Origin: Stenotrophomonas sp. Ste86
GTDB lineage: Bacteria > Pseudomonadota > Gammaproteobacteria > Xanthomonadales > Xanthomonadaceae
Assembly: GCF_024519465.1 (NCBI RefSeq)
Contig: NZ_JALJRW010000001.1
Location: forward strand, 186,001 to 250,000
Length of the DNA: 64,000 nucleotides
Direction: 5' to 3'
In this document: positions 42,401-52,570 of the stretch, one piece after another
Numbering within the stretch: position 1 is the stretch's first letter
Layout of the letters: every line of letters starts with the position of its first letter
Translations under genes and position numbers: made by a program
The notes under the pieces: generated by a model
What the model was told of the DNA's origin: nothing
What the model saw: the letters and a program-made list of their open reading frames with translations, nothing else
Databases searched by the model: none

Positions 42401-43570
42401 ATGTCGCATGCCGCCTCCCTGCCCCGTACCGCCACGCCCCTGCTGGTGCTGTTCGCCTGTGCCGCCGGGCTCAGCGTGGCCAACGTCTACTACGCCCAGC
42501 CCCTGTTGGATGCGCTGGCAGCGGACCTGGACATCGGCACCGCGCGGATCGGCGTGGTGATCGCCGCTACCCAGCTCGGCTCGGTGCTGGCCCTGCTGTG
42601 GCTGGTGCCGCTGGGCGACCGCCGCGACCGACGCCGCCTGATGGCGGTGCAGAACGCGGCGCTGGTGCTGGCCCTGCTCGGCGTCGCCTGCGCCGGCAAC
42701 GCGCTGGCGTTGTTGCTGGGCATGCTCGCGCTGGGCCTGCTCGGCACCGCGATGACCCAGGGCCTGATCGCCTATGCGGCCGCCGCCGCCGATCCGCACG
42801 AGCGCGGCCGCGTGGTGGGTGCCGCCCAGGCCGGGGTGGTGATCGGGTTGCTGCTGGCGCGGGTGGTGGCCGGTGGCGTTGCCGACCTGGCCGGGTGGCG
42901 CGCGGTCTACCTGCTGTCGGCCGCGCTGATGGTGGTCAGCGGCGTGCTGCTGTGGGTGCGCCTGCCACGTTTGCCGATACCGGCCGCAACGCCGCAGCTG
43001 TCCCTGTTCGCACTGCTGCGCCAGCAACCGGTACTGCGCCGGCGCGGCGTGCTGGGCTTGCTGATGTTCGTTGCGTTCGGGCTGTTCTGGAGCAGCATGG
43101 CGCTGCCCCTGAGCGCACCGCCGCATGCGCTCGACCACACCGCGATCGGCGCGTTCGCGCTGGTCGGCCTGCTCGGTGCGCTGGCCGCCTCACGCAGCGG
43201 GCACTGGAGCGATCAAGGCCATGCCGAACGCGTGACCGGCGCGGCGTTGCTGTTGTTGCTGCTGAGCTGGGCGCCGCTGGCGGGGCTGTCGCTGCACCTG
43301 GGCTGGCTGGTGCTGGGCGTGCTGCTGCTCGATCTGGCGGTGCAGGCCCTGCATGTCACCAACCAGAGCCTGATTCTGGCCGCCGCGCCGCACGCGCAGG
43401 CACAGGTGATCGCCGCCTACATGCTGTTCTATGCCGCCGGCAGCGGGTTGGGTGCGGTGCTGGGCAGCGCGGTGTATGCAAGCTACGGGTGGAGCGGTGT
43501 GTGCATCGCAGGCGGGTGCGTCTCGTTGCTTGCCCTGGGCCTATGGGCGGCCCTGCGTCGTTCCCGGTGA
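42401..43570 (+). CDS. MFS transporter (12-span efflux type)
   Basis: A 389-residue transporter with about 12 membrane segments. It begins after a short polar start with LLVLFACAAGLSVANVYYAQ, PLLDALAADLDIGTARIGVV; motif A-like PLGDRRDRRRLMAVQN follows. The VYYAQPLLDAL opening is typical of the YnfM/arabinose-efflux-like group in proteobacteria. Substrate unknown. It stands 3 bp after the operator region and is divergent from the HxlR regulator, the usual arrangement for inducible efflux. Confidence 0.9.
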   Translation: MSHAASLPRTATPLLVLFACAAGLSVANVYYAQPLLDALAADLDIGTARIGVVIAATQLGSVLALLWLVPLGDRRDRRRLMAVQNAALVLALLGVACAGNALALLLGMLALGLLGTAMTQGLIAYAAAAADPHERGRVVGAAQAGVVIGLLLARVVAGGVADLAGWRAVYLLSAALMVVSGVLLWVRLPRLPIPAATPQLSLFALLRQQPVLRRRGVLGLLMFVAFGLFWSSMALPLSAPPHALDHTAIGAFALVGLLGALAASRSGHWSDQGHAERVTGAALLLLLLSWAPLAGLSLHLGWLVLGVLLLDLAVQALHVTNQSLILAAAPHAQAQVIAAYMLFYAAGSGLGAVLGSAVYASYGWSGVCIAGGCVSLLALGLWAALRRSR

Positions 43571-43667
43571 GCGTTGCGATGGGGCGGCGGCCGTGTTTCC
43601 GCTACCCTGTTGGACACAGGCAACCCTGCCATGTCGACATGATGATGCGCAGAATGCGGTGGTGGTG

Positions 43668-44426
43668 GTGAACGAGCAACGCTGGACCGGCACGTTGCTG
43701 CTCGGTGCGCATTTCGCCCTGCTGCAGGGCCATGCCGGCGCCACCGGTGCCCATGCCCACTACGCGCATCAGATCCTGCTGGCTGACACCGGACAGTGGA
43801 CGATAGAGGACGAAGACGGCATGCGGTCCGGGCCGCGCATGCTGCTGCCCTCCTTCCAGTCACATGCCGTGCTTGCCGCCCCCGCGCGCGGCTGCACGCT
43901 GTGGCTGGAACCCAGCCATGTCGACCTGGCGCATCTGCAGGCCCAACTGCCGCAGCTCCCCTGCGATCCGGTGGCACTGCTGCCCTGCCTGTCGACCCTG
44001 ATCGCCCGCACACCGCTGGACCGACGGCTGCAGGCAGCGTTGTCTGCGCTGGATGCGCACTTGCCCGAACGCGTCGCGGCCACGACCATCGCAGCGGCCG
44101 CGCACCTGTCCGAGAGCCAGTTGCACCGCCGCTTCCAGCAGGACCTGGCGGTATCGCTGCGCGGCCTGGTGCTGTGGCGCAGGCTGCGCCAGGCCCTGGT
44201 CCTGGTGATGGAGGACCACAGCCTCACCGCCTGCGCCCATGCCGCCGGCTTCGCCGACCTGGCCCATTTTTCGCGCAGCCTGCGGCGCATGTTCGGCGTG
44301 CGTGCCGAGCATCTGTCACGCCTGCACCTGCAGCACTACCGCGACGACCGCTCCAGCCCCGGCGGTGGCGGCGGGGCCTCCCCATGCGGCAATGCACGGA
44401 ACGGGGCCAGCAGCTGCCCTGTGTAA
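43668..44426 (+). CDS. AraC family transcriptional regulator
   Basis: About 252 residues. A short cupin-like sensor (HAHYAHQILLADTGQWTIED) is followed by two helix-turn-helix units: ERVAATTIAAAAHLSESQLH, RRFQQDLAVSLRGLVLWRRL and LTACAHAAGFADLAHFSRSL, RRMFGVRAEHL. No ATG is available; four consecutive GTG codons (43659-43670) precede NEQRW and I chose the last, with the others as alternatives. The last 30 codons (from about 44336) run into the 3' end of the convergent sterol-desaturase gene. Confidence 0.82.
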   Translation: MNEQRWTGTLLLGAHFALLQGHAGATGAHAHYAHQILLADTGQWTIEDEDGMRSGPRMLLPSFQSHAVLAAPARGCTLWLEPSHVDLAHLQAQLPQLPCDPVALLPCLSTLIARTPLDRRLQAALSALDAHLPERVAATTIAAAAHLSESQLHRRFQQDLAVSLRGLVLWRRLRQALVLVMEDHSLTACAHAAGFADLAHFSRSLRRMFGVRAEHLSRLHLQHYRDDRSSPGGGGGASPCGNARNGASSCPV

Positions 44427-45226
44427 TCCTTGGGATAATCCGGCTGGCTGCCGATGCCCAGATCATCCACCCGCATCCGGTAGTCCGCATCGAACGCGGT
44501 GCCCAGCAGATGGTCCCAGACGGTCAGGAACAGCCCGAAATTGACGTCGCCGGCCGTGCCATAGCGCATATGGTGGAACCGATGCAGCGGGGCCCATGCC
44601 ATCACCTTGCCCAGCCAGCCCGGCCGCATGTCCACGTTGGAGTGCTGCAGCAGCAGCTGGATGGCAATGGCGAAGGCCAGCACCGCCGCCACCGGGTACG
44701 GCATGCCCAGCAACAGCAGCGGCAGCACCCCGCCCAAGGCTTCGGCCGTCTGGTGCAGCGGGTGCTTCATCAATCCGTTGAACCCATACATGCGGGTCAC
44801 GCTGTGGTGGACCGCATGCAACCGCCACAGCCAGGCCCAGCGATGGCTGGCGTAATGCACCAGGGTGATGCCCAGGTCCGCGGCGACGATCGCCAGCACC
44901 ACCTGCGCCACAACACTCCAGTGCGTCGGCCACAGCTGCCACGGCACCCACGCGGCCACCAGCGGAATCGCACCGATCGCCAGCAGGTTCAACCCTTCAT
45001 TCACCAGCGCGTGGACGGCATCGCGGCCCGCATCGCCCTGGCGTGCGTTGAAGGCCGGGTCATACGGCCAGCAGCGCTCGGCCAGCCACGACACCGCGAT
45101 GGCCAGCATCAACCCCGGCAGCAGCCACAGGGCCGACCCCGCTGCATACCCCACCCACCACGTGGCCATTCCCACGCATCCCAGCAGCATTCCCGGCGCA
45201 TACAACGCCAACCACCATCGCTTCAT
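44336..45226 (-). CDS. Sterol desaturase/fatty acid hydroxylase family membrane protein
   Basis: A 296-residue membrane enzyme with about five hydrophobic segments and the di-iron histidine clusters of the family: HYASHRWAWLW, LHAVHHSVTRMYGF and LHRFHHMRYGTAGDVN. These bind the non-haem iron used to hydroxylate or desaturate lipids. The substrate (sterol, hopanoid, carotenoid or fatty chain) is not known. GAGCAGG precedes the ATG at 45226. The tail is Pro/Gly-rich and overlaps the convergent AraC gene by 91 bp. Confidence 0.9.
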   Translation of the reverse strand: MKRWWLALYAPGMLLGCVGMATWWVGYAAGSALWLLPGLMLAIAVSWLAERCWPYDPAFNARQGDAGRDAVHALVNEGLNLLAIGAIPLVAAWVPWQLWPTHWSVVAQVVLAIVAADLGITLVHYASHRWAWLWRLHAVHHSVTRMYGFNGLMKHPLHQTAEALGGVLPLLLLGMPYPVAAVLAFAIAIQLLLQHSNVDMRPGWLGKVMAWAPLHRFHHMRYGTAGDVNFGLFLTVWDHLLGTAFDADYRMRVDDLGIGSQPDYPKDYTGQLLAPFRALPHGEAPPPPPGLERSSR

Positions 45227-45562
45227 CGACCTGCTCCATACAAAGGAGCGGCCATGCTCGCGACAATGGCGCGGCCGGGCTTGAACAAACCGCGCATCCC
45301 GCCGCGGCCGCCGGTGCGGCCTTCCATGCCCTCCACATCGACCCGACCCCCACGGCCGCTGAAGCGGCGGGCAGGCCACTGGCTGAAGCATTCATCACCC
45401 CGGCTGCGTTCAAACTGCCGGCGCGCGGATCGTTAGCATTTTTACTAATTGCCGGTAGGATTGTCGGTCTCAGCCCCTGACACCGACCCTGCCGATACTG
45501 CCCGCCATGCCCCGCCTTGCCGCCCCCGCCTGCCTGCGCCAGCCCCTTCGGGAGGTGCGCTG
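45227..45562. other. Gap between the desaturase and imuA genes
   Basis: Contains the LexA box at 45433-45447. A 60-codon frame at 45254-45436 has a good Shine-Dalgarno (AAAGGAG) but a composition dominated by Pro and Arg that looks non-coding. Nothing else was seen. Confidence 0.55.
45433..45447 (+). promoter_or_regulatory. LexA box upstream of imuA
   Basis: TTAG-CATTTT-TACTA, an exact match to TTAG-N6-TACTA, the LexA site described in Xylella and relatives. It is 116 bp before the imuA start, fitting SOS control of the imuA-imuB-dnaE2 operon. Confidence 0.85.
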
Positions 45563-46180
45563 ATGGGCGCGGTACTGGCCCTGGACCAGTTGCTGGAAAG
45601 CCGGCAGGTCTGGCGCGGCAGGCCGCAGGCCACGCCGCCGGCCACGGCCCCGCATCCTACCGGCCACCCGGCGCTGGACGCCCGCCTGCCCGGCGGCGGC
45701 TGGCCGCCGGCGGCGCTGTCGGAGGTGCTGCTGGCCGCGCCGGGGCACGGCGAGCTGGCGTTGGTCTGGCCGACCCTGGCGCGGCTGAGCCAGCAGCAGC
45801 AGACCATCGTGCTGATTGCCCCGCCCTACCTGCCGCATGCGCCCGGCTGGGCCGGTGCCGGGCTGGCCTTGAACCAGGTGCAGGTGGTGCGGGCAGCCCC
45901 GCGCGATGCCCTGTGGGCCGCCGAACAGTGCCTGCGTTCTGCGGCCTGCGCCGCCGTGCTGTGCTGGCCGCAGCAGGCCGACGACCGCGCCCTGCGCCGG
46001 CTGCAGGTGGCCGCCGAAACCGGCCAGTGCCTGGGGTTTGCCTTCCGCGACCTGCGCCAGGCGCGCAACAGTTCACCGGCGCCGCTGCGCCTGCAACTGC
46101 AAAACGGCCAGGTACGCGTGCTCAAGTGTCGCGGCGGCATGGCCCCGGCGCAGCCCTTGCCGCTGTCGCTGGCGCATTGA
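45563..46180 (+). CDS. imuA: SOS mutagenesis protein ImuA (RecA-like)
   Basis: A 205-residue RecA/SulA-like protein, first gene of the translesion cassette. Conserved features: TGHPALDARLPGGGWPPAAL, SEVLLAAPGHGELALVWPTL, then LALNQVQVVRAAPRDALWAA and LRSAACAAVLCWPQ. The Walker A lysine loop is not intact (APGHGELALV), as expected for ImuA, which acts as a partner of ImuB and DnaE2 rather than as a recombinase. GGAGG lies 7 bases before the ATG at 45563; an ATG at 45449 is too early. A LexA box lies upstream. Confidence 0.92.
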   Translation: MGAVLALDQLLESRQVWRGRPQATPPATAPHPTGHPALDARLPGGGWPPAALSEVLLAAPGHGELALVWPTLARLSQQQQTIVLIAPPYLPHAPGWAGAGLALNQVQVVRAAPRDALWAAEQCLRSAACAAVLCWPQQADDRALRRLQVAAETGQCLGFAFRDLRQARNSSPAPLRLQLQNGQVRVLKCRGGMAPAQPLPLSLAH

Positions 46181-46189
46181 GCGGCCGCC

Positions 46190-47605
46190 GTGCACTGGGC
46201 CTGCCTCTTGTTGCCACAGCTGGCGCTGGATGCCGCCCTGCGCCAGCAGCCCGATCCGTCGGTGCCGCTGGTGCTGCTCAGCGGCCCGGCGCAGCGCCGC
46301 GTGCTGCATGCGGTGAGCCCGTCGGCCCGCCAATTGGGGTTGCGTCGCGGCATGCTGCTCTCGGCCGCGCAGGTGCTCACCCGCGACATGCTCACCGTTG
46401 AACATGATCCGCGCGCAGAACAGGCCACCCGGCACCTGCTGGCCAGCTGGCTGTACGGCATCAGCTCGCAGGTCAGCCTGGCTTTCCCGCACGCGCTGGC
46501 GCTGGAGATCGGCGCCAGCCGCGCGCTGTTCGGCGATTGGCCGGCGATCGAAAAGCGTCTCTGCGATGGCTTGAAGGACCTCGGTTTCCGCCATCGCCTG
46601 GTTGCCGCGCCCAATCCACATGCGGCCTGGGTACTGACTCGCGCGCATGCACGGCTGGGCGTGGACGCCAGCCAACTGGACGCCACCCTGGCGCAGCTCC
46701 CGATCGAACGCAGCGGCCTGCCCGCCGAGGCGGTCACGGTATTGGCGCGCTCGGGCCTGCGCACGCTGGGCGCGGCCTTCCAGCTGCCGCGCGAGAGCCT
46801 GGCCCGGCGTTTCCCGCCCCAGGTGCTGGCCCACCTGGACGCGCTGCGCGGAATCAGTACGCCGCCGTTACGCTATTTCCAGCCACCGGACCGCTTCGAT
46901 GCGCGCATCGAGTTCGATTACGAAATCGAGTCCACCCAGGCTCTGCTGTTCCCGCTGCGTCGCCTGACCGGCGACCTGGCCGCGTTCCTGTGTTCGCGCG
47001 ATGGCGGGGTGCAGCGTTTCGACCTGTGGTTCGAACACGACCAGCACCCGGACACCTGCCTGAGCATCGGCCTGCTCGCGCCCGAGCGCGATGCGGCGAT
47101 GCTGTTCGAGCTGGCCCGCAACCGCGTGGACCACCTGCAGCTGCCGGCCGGCAGCCGTGGCCTGCGCCTGCAGGCCGAGCACCTGCCACCGTTCGTGCCG
47201 GCCGCGCGCGACCTGTTCGACCCGCGCCCGCAACAGGCGATGCCCTGGGAACAGGTGCGCGAACGCCTGCGCGCGCGCCTCGGCGACGATGCCGTGCAGG
47301 GCCTGGGACTGCGTGCCGAGCACCGCCCGGAACGGGCCAGCGGCGATGCGCACGGCGCGCCCAAAGGCCCGCCGCCGCTGCTGCCCCTACGCCCGGGCTG
47401 GCTGCTGCCGCGCCCGCAACCGCTGCTCGATCCGCACCTGCGCATCCTGTCCGGCCCCGAACGGATCGAATCGGGCTGGTGGGACGAAGGCGATATCCGC
47501 CGCGACTACTACGTGGTGGAAACCGCGCAGGGCCAGCGTGGCTGGGCCTATACCAGTGCCGACACGCGCGGCGGCCCGTGGATGCTGCACGGCTGGTTCG
47601 CATGA
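46190..47605 (+). CDS. imuB: Y-family polymerase-like protein ImuB
   Basis: A 471-residue member of the Y-family DNA polymerases that lacks the catalytic acidic residues: the usual hDhDxFFAxVE block near the N-terminus reads [14 protein letters not shown]. Residues 1-190 are palm/finger-like ([37 protein letters not shown]), and the little-finger region follows. The C-terminal part ([38 protein letters not shown]) is the ImuB tail. It bridges the beta clamp and DnaE2; [13 protein letters not shown] may hold the clamp-binding site. GTG start; ATGA overlap with dnaE2. Confidence 0.93.
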   Translation: MHWACLLLPQLALDAALRQQPDPSVPLVLLSGPAQRRVLHAVSPSARQLGLRRGMLLSAAQVLTRDMLTVEHDPRAEQATRHLLASWLYGISSQVSLAFPHALALEIGASRALFGDWPAIEKRLCDGLKDLGFRHRLVAAPNPHAAWVLTRAHARLGVDASQLDATLAQLPIERSGLPAEAVTVLARSGLRTLGAAFQLPRESLARRFPPQVLAHLDALRGISTPPLRYFQPPDRFDARIEFDYEIESTQALLFPLRRLTGDLAAFLCSRDGGVQRFDLWFEHDQHPDTCLSIGLLAPERDAAMLFELARNRVDHLQLPAGSRGLRLQAEHLPPFVPAARDLFDPRPQQAMPWEQVRERLRARLGDDAVQGLGLRAEHRPERASGDAHGAPKGPPPLLPLRPGWLLPRPQPLLDPHLRILSGPERIESGWWDEGDIRRDYYVVETAQGQRGWAYTSADTRGGPWMLHGWFA

Positions 47606-50600
47606 GCACCGCCCTGCCCGACTACGCCGAACTGCACTGCCTGTCGGCCTTCAGTTTCCAGCGTGGCGCGTCCATCGCCGAGGAACTGTTCGCCCGCGCC
47701 AAGGGCCAGGGCTACCGCGCGCTGGCGATCACCGACGAATGCTCGCTGGCCGGCATCGTGCGCGCCTGGCAGGCCGCGAAGAAACACGACCTGGCGTTGA
47801 TCACCGGCGCCGAGTTCCAGATCGAGGACGGCCCCAGGCTGGTGCTGCTGTGCACCGACCTGGCCGCCTACGCCGGCCTGTGCCAGCTGATCACCACCTG
47901 CCGTCGGCGCGCGCCCAAGGGCGAGTACCGCTGCGTGCGCGAGGACTTCGATGCGCTGCCGGCCAGCCTGCTGTGCCTGTGGCTGGACCGCACGCCCACG
48001 GCACAGGATGCCGCCTGGCTGCAGGCGCGCTTCGCGCAGCGGCTATGGCTGGCGGTGGAGCTGCACCGTGAGGCCGACGATGCGCAACGCCTGGCGACGC
48101 TGCAACGCTTCGGCGACGAACACGCCCTCCCGCTGGTGGCAAGCGGCGATGTGCACATGCACGTCCGCCGCCGTCGCGCCCTGCAGGACACCCTCACCGC
48201 GATACGCCACCACTGCACCATCGCCGATGCCGGCTGGCGGCTGTTTCCCAACGGCGAGCGCCACCTGCGCACCCGCCAGGCGCTGGCCGCGCTGTACCCG
48301 CCCGCGTTGCTGGCCGAAACCCTGCGCATCGCCGAACGCTGCCACTTCGACCTCAAACAGCTGCACTACACCTACCCCCGCGAACTGATCCCGGCCGGGC
48401 ACGACCCGGCCAGCTGGCTGCGCACGCTGGTCGAGGAAGGCATGCAATGGCGCTGGAAAAGCGGTGCCACCGCCAAGCAGCGCGCGCAGATAGAACACGA
48501 ACTGCACCTGATCCACACCAAGCAGTACGAGTCCTACTTCCTGACCGTGCACGACATCGTGCGCTTCGCGCGCCGCCAGCAGATCCTGTGCCAGGGCCGC
48601 GGCTCGGCGGCCAATTCGTCGGTGTGCTACGTGCTGGGCGTGACCGAGATCGACCCCAGCGACATGGAGCTGCTGTTCGAGCGCTTCATTTCCGCCGAGC
48701 GCGACGAACCGCCGGACATCGACATCGATTTCGAACACGAGCGCCGCGAGGAAGTGCTGCAGTACGTGTTCAACCGCTATGGCCGCGAACGCGCCGCGCT
48801 CACCGCCGTGGCCATCAGCTACCGCGGCCGCAGCGCGGTGCGCGACGTGGCCCGCGTGCTCGGCCTGCCGCCGGATCAGGTCAACGAACTGGCCGCGTGC
48901 CTGGACCGCTGGAGCAGCCACGAACCCCTGCCCGAGGCCCTGCGCGAGCGTGGCTTCGACCCGGACACGCCGTTGATGCGGCGGGTGGTGGCATTGACCA
49001 GCGAACTGGTCGATTTTCCGCGCCACCTGTCCCAGCACCCGGGCGGTTTCGTGATTTCCGAACACCCCCTGTCCACGCTGGTGCCAGTGGAGAACGCGGC
49101 CATGGCCGATCGCACCGTGATCCAGTGGGACAAGGACGACCTGGACGCCACCGGGCTGATGAAGGTCGACTGCCTGGCGCTGGGCATGCTCACCGCCGTG
49201 CGCAAATGCCTGGCCATGCTGCACGCGCATGGCGCGCCGAAGATGGGCATGGCCGATATCCCCTCCGGCGATGGCCCCACCTACGACATGATCTGCCGCG
49301 CCGACACCCTGGGCGTGTTCCAGATCGAATCGCGCGCGCAGATGGCAATGCTGCCGCGCATGCAGCCGCGCTGCTTCTACGACCTGGTGATCGAAGTGGC
49401 GATCGTGCGCCCCGGCCCGATCCAGGGCGACATGGTCCATCCGTACCTGAACCGGCGCAAGAAGCTCAAGGAAGAAGGCATCGAGGAGATCGACTACCCG
49501 CCCGCGCTGGAGAAGGTCTTCAAGCGCACCCTGGGCGTGCCGCTGTTCCAGGAACAGGTGATGCAACTGGCGGTCGCCGCCGCCGGCTTCAGCCCCGGCG
49601 AGGCCGATGCACTGCGCCGCTCGATGGCGGCGTGGAAGCGCCATGGCGGGCTGGAGCCGCACCGCGACAAGCTGCTCACCGGCATGGCCGCCCATGGCCA
49701 CAGCCGCGAATACGGCGAGCGCCTGTTCGAACAGATCAAGGGCTTCGGCAGCTACGGTTTCCCGGAGAGCCACGCGGCCAGCTTCGCGCTGATCACCTAT
49801 GTCAGCTGCTGGCTCAAGTGCCACCATCCCTCCGCATTCGCCGCCAGCCTGATCAACAGCCAGCCGTTGGGCTTCTACACGCCCGACCAGATCCTGCAGG
49901 ACGCGCGCCGCCATGGCGTGCCGGTGCTGCCGGTGGATGTGCGCCACAGCGACTGGGACTGCACGCTGGTGGCGCCCACCGCGCCCGGGCGTCCGTTCGG
50001 CATCCGCCTGGGCCTGCGCCTGATCGACGGCTTCAGCGAAGACGTGGCCACCGCGCTGGTGCAGGCACGCGCACGGCTGCCGTTCGAGAGCGTGGCCGAT
50101 CTCAGCCAACGCGCGCGGCTGGACCGTCGCCACCAGGGCCTGCTTGCCGACGCCGGCGCATTGAAAGGCCTGAGCGGGCATCGCCATCGTGCGCGCTGGG
50201 AAGTGTCCGGCGTGGAAAAACCGCTGCCGCTGTTCGACACCGCGCGCGCCACCGTCGAAGCCAGCGTGCCGTTGCCGCTGCCCAGCGCTTTCGAGGACAT
50301 GCAGGCCGATTACAACAGCACCGGCACCACGCTCGGCCGGCACATGGTGTCCTTCATCCGCCCGCAACTGCGCCAGCGCCGCTGCCAGCGCTCGGACGAA
50401 CTGGCCGCGTTGCCGCACGGGCGCAGCGTGCGTTTTGCCGGGCTGGTGCGCATGCGCCAGCGCCCGCAGACCGCCAGCGGGGTCACCTTCCTCACCCTGG
50501 AAGACGAATGCGGCATGGTCAATGCCGTGGTCTGGCGCAAGATCGCCGACCGCCAGCACCGCGTGCTGGTCGAAGCGCAGATGATGCAGATCGACGGCCG

Positions 50601-50703
50601 CCTCGAACGCGTGGACGGCGTGCAGCACCTGATCGTGCGGCAGATGTACAACATCGATGCCCTGATCGACGGCGTGCGTACGCGCAGCCGCGACTTCCAC
50701 TGA
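47602..50703 (+). CDS. dnaE2: Error-prone DNA polymerase DnaE2 (ImuC)
   Basis: A 1033-residue C-family polymerase. The PHP domain begins [20 protein letters not shown] (the DnaE2-type opening), the palm holds the catalytic aspartates in [16 protein letters not shown] and [32 protein letters not shown] marks the polymerase core, and helix-hairpin-helix and OB-fold regions end the protein ([31 protein letters not shown]). All key residues seen are intact. Together with ImuA and ImuB it carries out translesion synthesis in the SOS response. It starts inside the imuB stop (ATGA). Confidence 0.96.
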   Translation: MSTALPDYAELHCLSAFSFQRGASIAEELFARAKGQGYRALAITDECSLAGIVRAWQAAKKHDLALITGAEFQIEDGPRLVLLCTDLAAYAGLCQLITTCRRRAPKGEYRCVREDFDALPASLLCLWLDRTPTAQDAAWLQARFAQRLWLAVELHREADDAQRLATLQRFGDEHALPLVASGDVHMHVRRRRALQDTLTAIRHHCTIADAGWRLFPNGERHLRTRQALAALYPPALLAETLRIAERCHFDLKQLHYTYPRELIPAGHDPASWLRTLVEEGMQWRWKSGATAKQRAQIEHELHLIHTKQYESYFLTVHDIVRFARRQQILCQGRGSAANSSVCYVLGVTEIDPSDMELLFERFISAERDEPPDIDIDFEHERREEVLQYVFNRYGRERAALTAVAISYRGRSAVRDVARVLGLPPDQVNELAACLDRWSSHEPLPEALRERGFDPDTPLMRRVVALTSELVDFPRHLSQHPGGFVISEHPLSTLVPVENAAMADRTVIQWDKDDLDATGLMKVDCLALGMLTAVRKCLAMLHAHGAPKMGMADIPSGDGPTYDMICRADTLGVFQIESRAQMAMLPRMQPRCFYDLVIEVAIVRPGPIQGDMVHPYLNRRKKLKEEGIEEIDYPPALEKVFKRTLGVPLFQEQVMQLAVAAAGFSPGEADALRRSMAAWKRHGGLEPHRDKLLTGMAAHGHSREYGERLFEQIKGFGSYGFPESHAASFALITYVSCWLKCHHPSAFAASLINSQPLGFYTPDQILQDARRHGVPVLPVDVRHSDWDCTLVAPTAPGRPFGIRLGLRLIDGFSEDVATALVQARARLPFESVADLSQRARLDRRHQGLLADAGALKGLSGHRHRARWEVSGVEKPLPLFDTARATVEASVPLPLPSAFEDMQADYNSTGTTLGRHMVSFIRPQLRQRRCQRSDELAALPHGRSVRFAGLVRMRQRPQTASGVTFLTLEDECGMVNAVVWRKIADRQHRVLVEAQMMQIDGRLERVDGVQHLIVRQMYNIDALIDGVRTRSRDFH

Positions 50704-50821
50704 GTGCCCGCGCGCAGCGCGTGATCCACTTCACGATCACCGCAATTGCAGACTTTCCCGACTGGTGTCCCCATCGGCCCGTCCGGTATTGTCGCTGCCT
50801 TCCAAGGATCTGGAGCCGCCT

Positions 50822-51328
50822 TTGTCCCGCGCACTTACCCTCACCACGCTGATCGTCTCCAGCCTTGCCCTGGTTGTTTCCGGCTGGACCGCTGTGCGCC
50901 TGCACCAGAGCCAGGCCGAGGACCGGGTGATCACCGCGCGCGGTCTGGTCATCCAGGACGGCAACGGCCAGGCCCGGCTGATCCTGGGGGCGCCGGTGCC
51001 CGATCCGCTGAGCAAGGGGGTGTCGCAGGGGCCGCGCGCCTCGCCGTTGTCCGGCATGATCCTGCTCGACGCCCATGGCTCCGAACGTGGCGGCTACGGC
51101 ACCGCCGATGTCGGCGATGAAGCCATGCTCACCCTGGACGATGCCAGCGGCACCACCGAAGTCTTCAAGGTCACCGCCAACCCGGATCGGGGCGCCACCC
51201 TGGTGATCAAACACCAGAACAGCACCGGCGCCATGCTCACCTCATGGCAGGGCAAGCCGGAGCTGATCTTCGTCGGCGACAACGGCCAATCGCACTACGT
51301 GCGCCCGAGCACGCCCAGCGCGCCCTGA
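50822..51328 (+). CDS. Membrane-anchored protein of unknown function
   Basis: About 168 residues. One N-terminal membrane segment (LTTLIVSSLALVVSGWTAVR) is followed by beta-rich repeats with alternating IQDGNGQARLILG, SGMILLDAHGSERGGYG, EAMLTLDDASGTTEVFKV and TLVIKHQNSTGAMLTSW, ending KPELIFVGDNGQSHYVRP. The repeated strand-turn-strand with D/N-G steps suggests a small beta solenoid or propeller blade set. I chose TTG at 50822 because CTGGAG lies about 7 bases upstream; a GTG at 50765 is possible. No family was recognised. The PLP homeostasis gene follows in the same direction. Confidence 0.65.
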   Translation: MSRALTLTTLIVSSLALVVSGWTAVRLHQSQAEDRVITARGLVIQDGNGQARLILGAPVPDPLSKGVSQGPRASPLSGMILLDAHGSERGGYGTADVGDEAMLTLDDASGTTEVFKVTANPDRGATLVIKHQNSTGAMLTSWQGKPELIFVGDNGQSHYVRPSTPSAP

Positions 51329-51392
51329 GGTGCGCGTGCCATCCGGCCGCGCGGATATGCCACCATACCGGCCGAGTTTCCCGGAGTACGCG

Positions 51393-52172
51393 ATGTCCAA
51401 CCCACGCCCTGATTGGCCGCAGGCCACGACCGCCGCGGAGATCGCCGACAACCTCGCAGCCGTACATGCACGCATCGCCGACGCCTGCGCCCGCGCTGGC
51501 CGCGCGCCATCCAGCGTACGCCTGCTGCCGGTAAGCAAGACCGTGGATGAAGCGCGGCTGCGGCTGGCCTGGGAGGCAGGCTGCCACGAACTGGGCGAGA
51601 ACAAGGTGCAGGAGGCACAGGCCAAGGCCGAGGCCATGGCCGACCTGCCGATCCGCTGGTCGGTGATCGGCCACCTGCAGACCAACAAGGCGCGCGAGGT
51701 GGCGCGTTTTGCCAGCGAGTTCCAGGCGCTGGACAGCCTGCGCGTGGCCGAGGCCCTGGACCGACGGCTGGAAGTGGAGCAGCGCGACCTGGACGTGTTC
51801 GTGCAGGTCAACACCTCCAGTGAAGCCAGCAAGTACGGGCTGGACCCGATCGCGGTCGCCGACTTCCTGCAGCAGTTGCCGGCGTTCACCCGGCTGCGCG
51901 TGCGCGGGCTGATGACCCTGGCCCTGTTCTCGCCGGACCCGACCCTGGTCCGCCCCTGCTTCGCGCGTCTGCGCGACCTGCGCGACCGGTTGCGCCCGAC
52001 CTTGCCTGAGGGGGTTACCTTGGAAGAGTTGTCGATGGGCATGTCCGGCGATTTCGACCTGGCCATCGAAGAAGGGGCCACCGTGGTCCGTGTCGGCCAG
52101 GCCATCTTCGGCGCGCGCGCTACTTCGGACAGTTTCTACTGGCCTGCGCCAGCCCCGGAAGCGACGCCATGA
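51393..52172 (+). CDS. yggS: YggS family pyridoxal phosphate homeostasis protein
   Basis: A 259-residue PLP-binding TIM-barrel protein (PLPBP) that buffers pyridoxal phosphate. The cofactor lysine is in LLPVSKTVDEARLRLAWEAG (about residue 49); GENKVQEAQAKAEAM, WSVIGHLQTNKAREVARFA, DVFVQVNTSSEASKYGL, and the phosphate-binding ELSMGMSGDFDLAIEEGATV with VRVGQAIFG are all intact. CGGAG lies 7 bases before the ATG at 51393. The proC/yggT neighbours often seen next to yggS are not here. Confidence 0.94.
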   Translation: MSNPRPDWPQATTAAEIADNLAAVHARIADACARAGRAPSSVRLLPVSKTVDEARLRLAWEAGCHELGENKVQEAQAKAEAMADLPIRWSVIGHLQTNKAREVARFASEFQALDSLRVAEALDRRLEVEQRDLDVFVQVNTSSEASKYGLDPIAVADFLQQLPAFTRLRVRGLMTLALFSPDPTLVRPCFARLRDLRDRLRPTLPEGVTLEELSMGMSGDFDLAIEEGATVVRVGQAIFGARATSDSFYWPAPAPEATP

Positions 52173-52430
52173 CCACACCAGCGCGCCACCACGCCGTGGC
52201 CATGCAGCAGGTCGCCTTCGAGGACATCTGCTCGGCCGCTTCGACAGCAACGGTCCGCAGGCCCGCCACCACCTGCATCCGCTCGACGGGCAACTAACCG
52301 CCGCGCAGGGATTGCAGTTGCAGTGACAGCCGGCCAATGCGCTACCGGGCGGGCGCCCACCCCACCATGCGCTCGGCCAGCGATGGGATGGCCATCGGCA
52401 TCTTCACCCTGCGGCAATGCCTGACCCGGA
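52169..52430 (+). pseudogene. Possible decayed gene after yggS
   Basis: An ATG overlaps the yggS stop (ATGA) and reads HAVAMQQVAFEDI, which resembles the start of type 1 glutamine amidotransferases, but a stop appears at 52297. Another frame continues with RHHLHPLDGQLTAAQGLQLQ and stops. The pieces look like a broken remnant, but the region is too short and degraded to be sure. Confidence 0.3.
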
Positions 52431-52439
52431 CACCGCGTC

Positions 52440-52555
52440 AGCCACGCATGGCGTGGCTCTACCCCCGTTGCTGCCGGGTTGCGATCCGTGACGCCACATC
52501 CCGGACCATGCCTAACACCGCATCGGACCCGGGTAGAGCCACGCCATGCGTGGCT
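52440..52555. repeat. Inverted pair of SMAG-type repeats
   Basis: Unit 52440-52462 (minus strand, GTAGAGCCACGC-CAT-GCGTGGCT) and unit 52533-52555 (plus strand, the same 23 bases) face each other in opposite orientation across 70 bp. They lie just after the AsmA-like gene (which ends at 52571 on the minus strand). Confidence 0.88.
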
Positions 52556-52570
52556 GCCGAAGCCGCCAAA

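Noticed and set aside
45254..45436. A 60-codon frame with a good Shine-Dalgarno between the desaturase and imuA genes
   Set aside because: The translation is dominated by Pro, Arg and Ser with no domain, another frame is equally open, and its stop lies in the LexA box. It may be chance.
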